NCBI GenBank assembly: GCA_964019695.1
Contig: OZ026522.1
Span: 76,911,601-76,975,600 of the forward strand
Direction: 5' to 3'
Origin: Loripinus fragilis
Lineage: Eukaryota > Mollusca > Bivalvia > Lucinida > Lucinidae
DNA: 64,000 nt
Shown: positions 10,534 through 20,795 of the stretch, piece after piece
How positions within the stretch are numbered: the stretch's first letter is position 1
Layout: the number at the start of each line of letters is the position of its first letter
Position numbers and translations under genes: made by a program
Notes under the pieces: model-generated
Told to the model about the DNA's origin: nothing
The model's input: the letters and a program-made list of their open reading frames with translations, nothing else
Databases searched by the model: none

Positions 10534-10885
10534 ACAATCAAAACAGTGGAAACATCAAGATCCCAAAATTCTGGGAAAAGTCCAATCATTGACATCTACT
10601 GACAGATGATTACTTTAGTTTTCTGGGTTGTCAAAGATGTACTACACATCTTTAGTTTTCTGGGTTGTAAAAGATGTACTACACATCTTTAGTTTTCTGG
10701 GTTGTAAAAGATGTACTACACATGATTACTTTAGTTTTCTGGGTTGTAAAAGATGTACTACACATCTTGATGTGTAGTACATCTTTTACAACCCAGAAAA
10801 CTAAAGTAATCATCTTCCAGTAGATGTCAATGATTGGGCTTTTCCCAGAATTTTGGGATCTTGATGTTTCCACTGTTTTGATTGT
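10534..10885. mobile_element. 352-bp foldback element with internal 37-bp tandem units
   Basis: ACAATCAAAACAGTGGAAAC at 10534 and its inverse ending at 10885 are the tips of near-perfect arms: the arms continue through CATCAAGATCCCAAAATTCT, TTGACATCTACT and GATTACTTTAGTTTTCTGGG. The left arm holds four copies of a CTTTAGTTTTCTGGGTTGTA unit (starts 10613, 10650, 10687, 10729; period 37, then 42) and the right arm only one. The centre is a tight hairpin around 10768. It lies in an SLC17 intron. Confidence 0.85.
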
Positions 10886-11002
10886 TTAGACTACTTTTAA
10901 GGAGACTATGTTGTAACTTATTATGCTTACTTTCTGAGTCATCTTAGTGAACAAACCAAGAAAGTAAAGCGTGGAAAGCTGAAAGAATATTAGAATATAT
11001 CA

Positions 11003-11125
11003 TGAATGTGAGGGTGGGATAGAAAATTCCATCCTGAGGATCACCGATTGGCATCATGAGGCTGCCGAGTGATAAAAAGCGGTGATCCCAATAGATGGAT
11101 TTTTCTATCACACCCTCTCACGAAT
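11003..11125. mobile_element. Short foldback MITE
   Basis: TGAGGGTGGGATAGAAAATT at 11008 pairs with the region ending CACCCTCTCA at 11120, including GGATCACCG against CGGTGATCC. About 115 bp, non-coding, in the SLC17 intron. Confidence 0.7.
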
Positions 11126-11436
11126 AATGGATTATTTTTCTTGCTCATCATTAACTACCGCATTTTATGTTTTAAAAGGCCTCCAGAAGTTCTTGAATAC
11201 GCTGAGATGCAACAGGACATAAGGATGTCACTATATCGTTACAATGCCGTCACTTGCCAATTTCTTATCATGGTATTTTACAAAGAATTGTAGGATAATG
11301 ACCATGAAAGCGTAATTTTCTTATATTTCCATTGTAAACGTTTTCCTTTTTAACACAATTTACTTTAAACAAATCCAATCCTATGGACCACAAACATTAC
11401 ATCATAAAGGCACTACACTGTATTTCTATTTTATAG

Positions 11437-11590
11437 CATTTGCTGGAGCAGCTGTTTTCATCCTTCTAAGTGGTTTTGTCAACTGTAGTCAACGAGATAT
11501 CGTCATACTTTATATCTGTATCTGTAATTTCTTCGTTGGCATGGGAGAGGCCTCTGGGTACAGTCCTAATCCAGTAGATATAGCACCAAA
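11437..11590 (+). CDS. SLC17-family transporter, internal exon
   Basis: The exon is 154 nt, phase 1 in and phase 2 out, between TATTTTATAG and CAAA|GTAGGT. It codes FAGAAVFILLSGFVNC, a loop, then a helix ILYICICNFFVGMGEASGYS and NPVDIAPK. The G-x-x-x-S-G-x-x-x-N-x-x-D-I-A-P signature before the next helix is diagnostic of SLC17 carriers. The 3' junction regenerates A-P-K-Y with the exon at 13784. Confidence 0.92.
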
Positions 11591-11792
11591 GTAGGTAACT
11601 ACTAAACAAGCCCAATTTTTGTAAGCAAATGGGTCAGTCTTTGAGAGAATGTGTTTTTGACACAGGAAAACAGTGAACACTCAGGCGGGCCTGCCATTGT
11701 GCTAATTTTCGTCAGATTCATCTTCTTGCATACACAAAACGTTAAGGTAATGAAGTCCCAGACAAATAAAGAAATCCCTAGCTCTACCTGGT

Positions 11793-12021
11793 AGGGTAAA
11801 GTCGGGTAAATTCGGACATCGGTTAAATTCCGACACACATTTGCAAACAGTATAAATCCAGATGAGAAAGCTCCTAATGAGCCGTATAACCAGGATTTTC
11901 ACTGCTTGCTTAGTTAATTTATTTTAATTATTAATTTAATCTATTCCATTATTTGAAATATGAAACAAACAAGGTCGCTGTCCGAAGTTAGCTATTTGTC
12001 TGAATATACCTGACTTTACAC
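11793..12021. mobile_element. MITE with imperfect TIRs
   Basis: AGGGTAAAGTCGGGTAAATT at the left pairs with a right end whose reverse complement is GTGTAAAGTCAGGTATATTC; CGGACA occurs in both arms. About 229 bp, non-coding, in an SLC17 intron. Confidence 0.65.
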
Positions 12022-12174
12022 TAATTGTAGCTGCGCTTTTGAATAACTTAAAAATTACCGAATAACAAAAACTACCAAACAATCATAACTGGCCACAATC
12101 CGGCTATGTTTACAGATTTAAATGGAAAAAAAAATAAGTGTATTTTTGTTCATATTTTCTTAACCATCAAGTTA

Positions 12175-12247
12175 AACATATGTTTTTTGGAGCTCATAAG
12201 AACCGCCTCATTGAAACGGTTCTTTTGAGTAACCACAACATATGTTT
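12175..12247. repeat. AACATATGTT hairpin repeat (family H), copy 1
   Basis: AACATATGTT words flank an imperfect hairpin, AAGAACCGCCTCATTGAAAC then GGTTCTTTTGAG. Better preserved copies lie at 35949-36020 and 63285-63359. This copy has lost several pairing bases. Confidence 0.7.
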
Positions 12248-12631
12248 TGGTTGAGGTTTTAGATATGCGCTCTTAACTGAATGCCTGTATATTTTTTTAA
12301 ACGTTTACAAAAAGCTTCTCTTTATCAATAGCTATATGTCTATTTCTACCATTTGCAATCGCAAAAAAGTGAGTGTGACGTGAAAATGCCGCAATCACAG
12401 ACTACAGACCAACCCACGGTACCATGAGGAAGGACACAGCACACAGACATCAACACCACAGCATATATAGAGTTAAAGTTAAGCAATCAACTCTCTCTTC
12501 CTCAGCAAGACGAGTGAAAACTAGAAAGGATACTAAGTACTGCACCACGAAAAAGACCACGCACAAGGGAAGCAACTTCAAACAATTTATCAAGTCTGGG
12601 ACTTATTTCTGTATCCCTTTCAAATATAATG

Positions 12632-13114
12632 TACAGTCAAAACTCTTTATAACGTCACTCGTTATAACATAATATCTAATCTCGGACATAAAATTGCTGG
12701 GAACAGAACTGTTTCCATTAAAATTCCCTCTTTATAACAGAATATCCACTTAACGACACCGACAGTAACTTCTGGGAACAGATATACAATTTCTATTAAA
12801 ATAAATTCATTATAACAGAATTGTTACTATGTGTCAGACACTTTTGTGACCAGAACAAGGTCTTTTCGCATGAACAGGTTTCTGTCTCACTTGATAAGTG
12901 GGAAGCTTTGTGCATTTTGATGCAATGTGAAATTGAACTGATATATACATTTCGAATAATAGCATTTTAATTCATCTGTACAATATTTTCTTTTACCAAA
13001 TGATTATTATGTAGCAATCTGGTAATTGTCAGAATTTCTTTATAACAGCAAATTCACTTTAACGTCAAATATAGCTTGGAACAAACAGTGTCGTTATAAA
13101 GAGGGTTGACTGTA
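12632..13114. mobile_element. Pogo/Tigger-like MITE
   Basis: The left end TACAGTCAAAACTCTTTATA and the right end, read inverted as TACAGTCAACCCTCTTTATA, are terminal repeats beginning at TA dinucleotides. Repeated TTATAACAGAAT words occur inside. The CAGTCAACCCTCTTTATAACG terminus is typical of pogo/Tigger-type Tc1-mariner relatives. 483 bp, no transposase. Confidence 0.8.
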
Positions 13115-13195
13115 TTTTGTATATGATATGTTTGTATCTTTATGTACTTATATTTGAATGAAATACTGTCTACACTAAACTATAAATAAACAATA

Positions 13196-13262
13196 ACAGA
13201 ATCATCATCTTAGAACGGACAGCAGCCGAAGCCATCGAGGAAGGGGCGGGATGGGGCTTAAG
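13196..13262 (-). repeat. Dispersed repeat D, short inverted fragment
   Basis: Inverted, this reads TTAAGCCCCATCC...GATGGCTTCGGCTGCTGTCC then GTTCTAAG, matching the middle of copies 1 and 4. Confidence 0.65.
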
Positions 13263-13639
13263 TATATCTTACAGTATATTTTTACCAGCGAATATTCACC
13301 CTATATTCTGTTATAACACAAAATCCGTATAGGTTATGGAGCAGGGAGGCTTCCTTACTTATTCAATATGCATACTAGCACGCGGAACTATCCCAAGTGA
13401 GCAGATAGAAACGCTCAGTTCTCAACATCGTTTACTGCCAGTCTTGTTGAGGGCGAACTGTGAAGACTCTATTAAGTAGGCTCGTCTGAATCATCTCTAA
13501 ATGTCAGTGTGGTAAGCACAAAATATCATGTGTCGCCTTATTAGAGTCTAAACTGGACATGCACCTTCGAACCTTAACCCATTTAAGCCCAATGGAATGG
13601 AAAGGGCTGGCCTCTTGGCTTTCATTTGTGGTGTATTAT

Positions 13640-13730
13640 TGTGAGTTTGTCACTTTCACATTGGTATCCTGGGTCAGGTATGGTACTTGATTGTATCGAT
13701 TCCTGATCTTTGCACCTTTACTTTCTTTAA
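13640..13730 (+). mobile_element. Penelope 3' region fragment
   Basis: TGGTATCCTGGGTCAGGTAT followed by GGTACTTGATTGTATCGATT and CCTGATCTTTGCACC is the inverse of the block shared by 2245, 6725, 25165 and 56165. It lies in an SLC17 intron, about 50 bp from the next exon's acceptor. Confidence 0.7.
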
Positions 13731-13783
13731 TTGGGGTGACAGTAGTTCTTTCCATACTGTGACTGATATGTCTATAATTACAG

Positions 13784-13874
13784 ATACGCAGCTATCATAT
13801 TTGCTGTTTCCAATACGATGGCGCAAATACCGGGATTTGTGGCCCCTGCTATTGTTGGAGCCTTGACGCCTAAT
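13784..13874 (+). CDS. SLC17-family transporter, internal exon
   Basis: The exon is 91 nt, phase 2 in and phase 0 out, between TATAATTACAG and TAAT|GTAAGT (a consensus donor). With the preceding two bases it codes YAAIIFAVSNTMAQIPGFVA then PAIVGALTPN. The Y-A-x-I-x-x-x-x-x-N-T-x-x-x-I-P-G-x-x-x-P-x-x-x-G-x-x-T segment is the most conserved helix of SLC17 proteins. It joins in frame to the last exon at 20796. Confidence 0.93.
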
Positions 13875-13906
13875 GTAAGTCTAACACACATATAGGAACT
13901 TACACG

Positions 13907-13990
13907 ATAGATCATTTCATATTAAATTTATTGATCGAGCCTTTGGTGAGTTTAATAAATCTAATATGGAATGATCACGAGTGTATGATT
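13907..13990. repeat. Small imperfect hairpin
   Basis: TTCATATTAAATTTATTGATCG pairs loosely with TTTAATAAATCTAATATGGAA across a short loop, with GATCATT/AATGATC at the base. AATTTATTGATC/AATAAATTTAAT words also occur near 23860 and 55850, so this may be a decayed repeat. Confidence 0.45.
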
Positions 13991-14350
13991 CTGTTTATCA
14001 TATGACGTCATATGATGAGTACATTGTACCATTATTTTTATACAATTCGAACTTTTAAGTCTTTCTGTGTCAAAACTAGAATTTGCTTATTAGATATTTT
14101 GGCACCCAAAAATTGTTCCAGACTGATTTTCGTTTAAATATTTTTTTTATATAATGTGCGAGTTAGGTTCAATACTTAGTGCTGCAGCAAAGCGGTAAAA
14201 AGTGAGCTAGTTGTTGAGATAGTGGTCCCCTCAGGTTAACAGATTTTTTTTCTTTCCTTTAGAGGCAAAATATAATGCTGAGAGTGTTTGATTTACCTTT
14301 TATTTTGCATTGTGATGAATGATAAGTTAAAGAAGTCAATTTGATTTTTT

Positions 14351-14552
14351 TTAAAAAAAACCTGCCGGGGTTTTCCCCCACATTCTGAAATAGGAGAAAA
14401 ACCCCGTAGGGGAAATTAAAGTATGGAATTCAAGTTTAATATTAATTTTCTTCAAACTGTACAATCAGACATATTTATTTCTCGATAAATATTTGATATT
14501 TATTTTTTTATAAAACCCCGCGCAGGGTTTAAAAAAACCCGCAGGTTTTTTA
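14351..14552. mobile_element. MITE with AAAACCTGC ends
   Basis: TTAAAAAAAACCTGCCGGGG opens the element and AACCCGCAGGTTTTTTAA closes it. An inner CCCCGTAGGGG and CCCCGCGCAGGGTTT are related. About 200 bp, non-coding, in the long last SLC17 intron. Confidence 0.7.
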
Positions 14553-15115
14553 ACTTTGACCATTTTTTCCACCATTATGGCATACAGTGAGTTTATATAC
14601 TTTAATATAGTGGACCTATGTGGAATCCTGTCGTATAAGAGGATGTATCCACATAAATGCAGTATCAAAATAAACTTTGACATCTTAACTACACAGAAAT
14701 ACCAATTATGTTTGTGTATAATAGCTATATACTCTTCTAAGGTGAATATCGAGGCCTTTAAACTTAATAAGGGTCAACGCCATTTTTCTTCTTCGCGCAT
14801 CCATGTACATGAGCATTTCCAGCACTAGTGCAAGCCTATGGGAGTATGCACTTTGGAAATCAGTTCTTGAAACGATTGGGCAATGATTATAAATGATACC
14901 CATTCTATGTTTTTGTAATAAAAAGTTTCTCACTGTATAAAATGCGCAAAACCTTCGACCATGTGAATCTTGTTGACAAATCAGCCATTTTGGTAGAAAA
15001 GTAGATATAAAGCGTCTGGATAACACTTGCTATTGTTGCAAACTCCCCAGTAGTGGCTTTCACAACACTAAGGGATGCCGAGTCATAGAGGTGCATGTAT
15101 AACAAAAAATAGACT

Positions 15116-15504
15116 GAATAAAACACATTTTGATATAAAACATTGTATTTTTAGGAAATGTGGAATCTTTTCTATATAGAGATGCAACCAGATTTTTGGC
15201 AAAGACTGAATAATTGCTTTCTCAAGAAATGTGGATGCATTTCTATCTAGAGATGTAACCAGATTTTTGGCCAAGAGCGAATAATTGCTTTCTTAAGAAA
15301 TATGGAATCATTTCCATATAGGGATGTAACCAGATTTTGGGTCAAGACTGAATAATTGTTTTCTCAAGAAATGTGGATGCATCTCTATATAGAAATGATT
15401 CCGCATTTCTTAAGAAAACATTTATAACTCTGGTTGCATCTCTATATAGAAATGATTCCACATTTCTTAAGAAAACAATGTTTTCTTATAAAATGTGTTT
15501 TATT
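15116..15504. mobile_element. Foldback element with 71-bp tandem units
   Basis: Tips GAATAAAACACATTTT (15116) and AAAATGTGTTTTATTC (15504) are inverse copies. The left part holds 71-bp units beginning AAATGTGG at 15156, 15227, 15298 and 15369 (each with CTATATAGAGATG.AACCAGA and GACTGAATAATTG). After about 15395 the units run in the opposite orientation (CTATATAGAAATGATTCC, CATTTCTTAAGAAAACA). A further diverged unit lies at 15600-15660. Confidence 0.85.
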
Positions 15505-16278
15505 CCTGTCAATGCAACTAATATGGAATTAACAGCATTTCTGTTAGAGATGCCTCTCTATAGTTACATCTTCATGAAAGTGGGTTTTCAGCCTATGACA
15601 AAATGTAGATACATCGATATATAAGAATGTATCCACATTCCTTAAGGAAGCAATTATTCAGCCTCACCGATACAGCTGACATGCTCTTTTATCGCGTCAA
15701 CTGTATTGGACAGTCTGAATAATTATTGGGGAGTTTTACGGCCAAACTCCCCAAAACATGATCCATGTTTGAAAGATGCTTGCATTTTCATTGAGAAATT
15801 GAAATGGCCGACATCATCCATGAAGAAACACTGACCCTTGCCCCATTGAACTGATCATTACAAACGATATTTGGGCGCAGGCGTATTGATTGTAGTATAA
15901 AAATGGAGATGAGATACAGTAGTATATGATTCGACCACACAAGTTTGGATACATCCTTTTATATGGCAGGATTCCAGATATGTCCACTGTATTAAAGTAT
16001 TTCCTATTTTTAAGTCATAATTATATATGTTTTGCTCGCTTATGTCTGTATTCATGTATGTTAGTGGTTTTGAGTCTTTTGCACCACTAGAAAGATGATC
16101 TGGTGGCTGTTAACATCAACATACGTCAAATTAAAACTTAGAGTCTCCTGAATTAAAAAAAAACGTACGATGCCACTTATAGTAGATTTTCAATGATACC
16201 ATAAACTTATGGCATTTAAAGGAATAATTAAAGGTATACAATCGCGTGAAATGCCGACAACTCTTTCCTTGCTAGTGG

Positions 16279-16440
16279 CAACTTTTGTCATCAGCTGATA
16301 ACTTCTGCAAATAGTTTGGAACAAGTCAGGACACAAATATCTGGCCTGATCTGGATCTTAACCGTTTGACACTCTGAAAATGTTCCTGAAAACCTTTTTT
16401 AAAAAAAGTAAAATTTTAAAAAGTCAGCAGACGACAACAT
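16279..16440 (+). repeat. CAGCAG-ended repeat (family C), copy 1
   Basis: CAGCTGATAACTTCTGCAAATAGTTTGG, CTGGCCTGATCTGGATC and the closing AAGTCAGCAGACGACAAC parallel 52231-52405; an inverted copy is 30507-30655. Ends are CTGCTGA/TCAGCAG, so it is probably a MITE. Confidence 0.65.
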
Positions 16441-16483
16441 AAGCATCAAAAATTACCCAGCCTGCAAAGAATTAATTATTTCA

Positions 16484-16731
16484 GGGAATGGAGATCTGTT
16501 TTTAAATATGTGCCAGTCCCAGTGTTTTACGAATTGTCCTATATATTCAGTGTACCAGCTAAGAATGGAGATCTGTGTTTTATATATGTGCTGGTCTCAG
16601 TGATCTAGGAATTGTAGAGTACATTTCAGCAAACCGGTGAAGATTGGAGGTTTTGTTTTATATATGTGCTGGTCCCAGTGTTTTACGAAGTGTCGTTATT
16701 ACATGGTACCAGCTAAGAATGGAGGTTGTAT
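16484..16731 (+). repeat. 79-bp array of terminal-exon copies, left part
   Basis: Four diverged units carry the last SLC17 exon's start with its acceptor: AATGGAGATCTGT, then TGTACCAGCTAAGAATGGAG, CAAACCGGTGAAGATTGGAG and GTACCAGCTAAGAATGGAGG, each followed by TTTTATATATGTGCTGGT and a TATATTTCAG-like junction. The array is broken at 16731 by the insertion at 16732-20032 and resumes at 20033. Confidence 0.85.
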
Positions 16732-19700
16732 TATTAGCTCACCAAAACCGAAGGCTCAGGGTGAGCTTATAGGATGGGAGTCGAGTGGGCGTCTATCCGT
16801 CCGTCTGTCCGTCCCTCTGTCTGTCCACACTTTCAAACATGAATATCTCTTAGATCAGCAGGCTGATCGTAATCAAATTTCATCAGAAGCATTATTGGGG
16901 TAGGGGATTGATTCCATTAGGTTTTGGGCTAGATCTGATTAGGACTCTGGTTTCCATGGCAACATATAGCTCCCATAGGGTTATAATGGGGAAAACCTTG
17001 TGACCACTCTAACTCATTCATTTTTGATTGGTTCTTCTTTATTCTTGCAGGTAATGAGGACAACCATAAAATCTTGGATGGGTTCGAAATTGGGCAGTAT
17101 TCGACGAAGGACTTATGAGTTAGCTTCCGTAGAGCGTTTGGAAAAATCCCCATAGACTTATAATGGGAGAAAAGTTGTGACCACTCTAGTGCCTTCATTT
17201 TCCAATGGATCTTCTTCATTCTTGCAGGTAACAAGGTTAACCATAAAAGCTTGAATGGGTTCGAATTTCGACAAGATTCCATCACTGACTTCGGAGTGAG
17301 CTGCCCTTGAGCGTGTGAAAATCAATAAATAGTGTTGTGACCACTCTTGCGCCTTCATTTTTGATTGGATCCTCTTCAACCTTGCAGGCAACAAGAACAC
17401 CCATAAAATCTCGGATAGGTTCGAAATTAAGCAGTATCAGACGAAGGACTTATGAGTTAGCTGCCCTTGAGCGTTTGGAAAAATCCCCATATACTTATAA
17501 TGGGAGAAACGTTGTGACCACTCTAGTACCTACATTTTCCAATGTATCTTCTTCATTCTTGCAGGTAACAAGGTCAGCCATGAAAGCTTGGATGCGTTTG
17601 AATTTCGGCAAGATTCCATCACTGACTACGGAGTTAGCTGCCCTTGAGCGTGTGAAAAATCAATGAATAGTGTAGTGGCCACTCTAGTGCCTTCATTTTT
17701 GATTGGATCTTCTTCATTCTTGCAGGCAACAAGAACACCCATAAAATCTCGGATAGGTTCGAAATTAAGCAGTATCAGACGAAGGACTTATGAGTTAGCT
17801 GCCCTTGAGCGTTTGGAAAAATCCCCATAGACTTATAATGGGAGAAACGTTGTGACCACTCTAGTACCTACATTTTCCAATGGATCTTCTTCATTCTTGC
17901 AGGTAACAAGGTCAGCCATAAAAGCTTGGATGGGTTTGAATTTCGGCAAGATTCCATCACTGACTACGGAGTTAGCTGCCCTTGAGCGTGTGAAAAATCA
18001 ATGAATAGTGTAGTGGCCACTCTAGTGCCTTCATTTTTGATTGGATCTTCTTCATTCTTGCAGGCAACAAGGACAACCATAAAATCTCACATGGGTTCGA
18101 AATTGGGCAGTATCAGACGAAGGTTTTATAAGTTAGCTGCCCTTGAGCCTTTGGAAAAATCCCCATAGACTTATAATGCGAGAAATGTTGTGACCATTCT
18201 AGTGCTTTCAATATTAAATGGATCTTCTTCATTCTTGCATACAATAAGAACAACTATTAAAGCTTGGATAAGTTTGAATTTTGTCAAGATCCCATCACAC
18301 ATTTTGGAGTTAGCTCCCCTTGAGTATCTTAAAAATTAATGGATGATGTTGTGACCACTCTAGCTCATTCATTTTTGATTGGATCTTCTTCATTCTTGCA
18401 GGCAACAAGTAAACCCATAATATCTCGGATGGGTTCGAAACTCAGCAAGATCCGACTGGGACTTATGAGTTACCTGCCCTTGAGCCTTTTGAAAAATCCA
18501 TATAATACTTATAATGGGAAAAATGTTGCAACCACTCTAGTGCTTTCAATTTTAAATGGATCTTCTTCATTCTTGCAAACAATAAGGACAACTATTAAAG
18601 CTTAGATGAGTTTGAATTTCGTCAAGATCCCATCACCTGTTTTGGAGTTAGCTCCCCTTGAGCATCTTAAAAATTGATGGATAATGTTGTGACCGCTCTA
18701 GCGCCTACATTTTTGATTAGATCTTCTTTATTCTTTCATCTAACAAGGACTCTCATAAAAGATTGGATGAGTTTGAAATTCTGCAGGATCCGACCAAGGA
18801 CTTATGAGCTAGCTGCCCTTGAGCATCTGGAAAAATCCCCATAGACTAATAATGGGAGAAACGTTGTGACCACTCTAGTGCTTTCAATTTTAAATGGATC
18901 TTATTTATTCTTGCAGATAAGAAGGACAGCTATAAAAGCTTGAATGAGTTTGAATTTCGTCAAGATTCCATCACCTATTATGGAGTTAGCTCTCCTTGAC
19001 ATCTTAAAATTGATGGATAATGTTGTGACCACTCTAGTTCCTTCATTTTTTATTGGATCTTCTTCATTCGGGCAGGTAACAAGGTCAACTATAAAACTTA
19101 GATGGGTTCAAAATTGGGCCAGATCAGACCTGTGACTGTGGTGTTAGCTGCCCTTGAGCATCTTAAAAAATCACCATAGACTTATAATGGGAGAATTGTT
19201 GTGACCATTCTAGTGCTTTCATTTTATAATAGATCATATTCATTCTTGCAGATAAGGACAACCATAAAAGCTTGGATGAGTTTGAATTCAGTCAAGATCC
19301 CATCACCTTTTATAGAGCTAGCTGCCCTTGAGCATCTTAAAAATTGATAGATAATGTTGTGACCACTCTAGCGCCTTCATTTTTTATTGGATCTTCTTCA
19401 TTCTTTCAGGTAACAAGGACAACCATAAAAATTTGGATGGGTTTAATTTAAAGTAGAACCAACTTTAGACTGTGGAGTTAACTTCCCTTTAGCATCATAA
19501 AAATCTGCATAGACTTACAATGGGAGATCTGTTGTGACCACTCTAGCACCATCATATTTGAATGAATTTCCTCATTTGTAGGTAACAAGGACTTCCATAA
19601 AAGTTTGAATGAATTTGATTTTCCGCCACACCCATCCACCAGCTACAGAGTTGAGCATCTAAAATAAAACTATATAATGTTGTGACCACTCTAGCACCTT

Positions 19701-20032
19701 CATTTTTCATTTGATTTTCTTCATCCCTGTAGGTCACCAGGACATACATAAAAGTATGGATAAGTTTGAATTTCCGTCAGATCCCATGACTACGAAGTCG
19801 GCTGCCCTTGAGTATCTGAAAACTACACTTTCACCAGGTTTCCAATGCAATTTTTATTCAGACCTTTTTAATACTTACAGATAACTAGAACCGCCATAAT
19901 ATCTTATGTTTTTGAATTAATTCCTTGTCACTGTTTCAAGTTCAGAGTTATCTGCCTTTGAGCATCGTAAATTATGGTGTCTCCAAAGATTATGCTGGCT
20001 CCATGGTGAGCGATCGTTGCCCATTGGGCTAC
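16732..20032 (+). mobile_element. 3.3-kb insertion splitting the exon-derived array
   Basis: The insertion is flanked by TTGTAT at 16726-16731 and 20033-20038, a 6-bp target duplication. The flanks together restore one array unit (GAATGGAGGT ... ATATAAGCTGGTCTCAG). The element starts TATTAGCTCACC, has GTCCGTCCGTCTGTCC simple sequence at 16789-16830, holds the 169/338-bp satellite and ends with GGTGAGCGATCGTTGCCCAT. AGCTCACC near the start against GGTGAGC near the end is a short inverted match. No coding frame is recognisable; the transposon class is unknown. Confidence 0.75.
16955..19900 (+). repeat. Satellite of about 169 bp with a 338-bp higher-order unit
   Basis: About 18 monomers repeat the order TTGTGACCACTCTAG.GCC, TTCATTTTTGATTGGATCTT, CTTCATTCTTGCAGG.AACAAGG, CATAAAA.CTTGGATG and GAGTTAGCTGCCCTTGAGC. 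Neighbouring monomers alternate between two types, so the best match is two units away (for example 17558 to 17896). Monomers become more diverged to the right. Several monomers retain a polypyrimidine-CAG|GTAAC motif. Open frames of 60-118 codons within it are by-products of the repeat. Confidence 0.9.
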
Positions 20033-20795
20033 TTGTATATATAAGCTGGTCTCAGTGTTCTAGGAATCGTCGTGTATATTTCAGGGAACCAGCGAAGAAT
20101 GGAGGTTTGTGTTTTATATATGTGCTAGGAATTGTCTTGTATATTTCAGGGTACCAGCGAAGAATTGAGATCTGTGTTATATATATGTGCTAGTCTCAGT
20201 GTTCTAGGATTTTTTGTGTATATTTCAAGGTACAATTTACCAGCGAAGAAAAGTGATCTGTTTTATATATGTGCTGGTGTCAGTGTTCTTGTAAATGTTC
20301 GTGCTTATTTTAAGGAACCTGTGAAGAATGGAGATCTGTTTTATATATGTGCTGGTCCTAGTGTACTAGGAATTGTCGTATATATTTCAGGGTACCAGCA
20401 AAGAATGGAGGTCTGTGTTTTATATATGTGCTGGTCCTAGTGTTCTAGGTATTGTCGTATATATTTCAGGGTACCAGCAAAGAATGGAGGTCCGTGTTTT
20501 ATATATGTGCTGGTCTCAGTGTTCTAGGAATTGTCATATATATTTCAGGGTACCAGCAAAGAATGGAGGTCTGTGTTTTATATTATGTGCTGGTCTCAGT
20601 GTTCTAGGAATTGTCATATATATTTCAGGGTACAAACAAAGAATGGAGGTCTGTGTTTTATATTATGTGCTGTTCTCAGTGTTCTAGGAATCGTCATATA
20701 TATTTCAGGGTACCAGCGAAGAATGGAGGTCCGTGTTTTATATATGTGCTGGACCGCTGGTCTCAGTGTTTTAGGAATTGTCATATATATTTCAG
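20033..20795 (+). repeat. 79-bp array of acceptor plus exon-start copies, right part
   Basis: Each unit is a TATATATTTCAG acceptor followed by the first 66 nt of the last SLC17 exon (GGTACCAGCGAAGAATGGAG, GTCTGTGTTTTATATATGTG, CTGGT.TCAGTGTTCTAGGAA). Junction AGs fall at 20084, 20149, 20229, 20314, 20390, 20469, 20548, 20628, 20708 and 20795; the last is the true exon boundary. Spacings are 65, 80, 85, 76, 79, 79, 80, 80 and 87. Units nearest the true exon are the most alike. One unit near 20640 has ACAAACAAAG in place of ACCAGCAAAG, and the last contains an extra 8 bp. Confidence 0.93.

Noticed and set aside
14706..15026. 106-codon minus-strand frame
   Set aside because: No recognisable domain, signal peptide or splice context; it lies in the repeat-filled SLC17 intron.
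16929..19749. Open frames of 63-118 codons on both strands
   Set aside because: They lie wholly in the 169/338-bp satellite and change with its phase.
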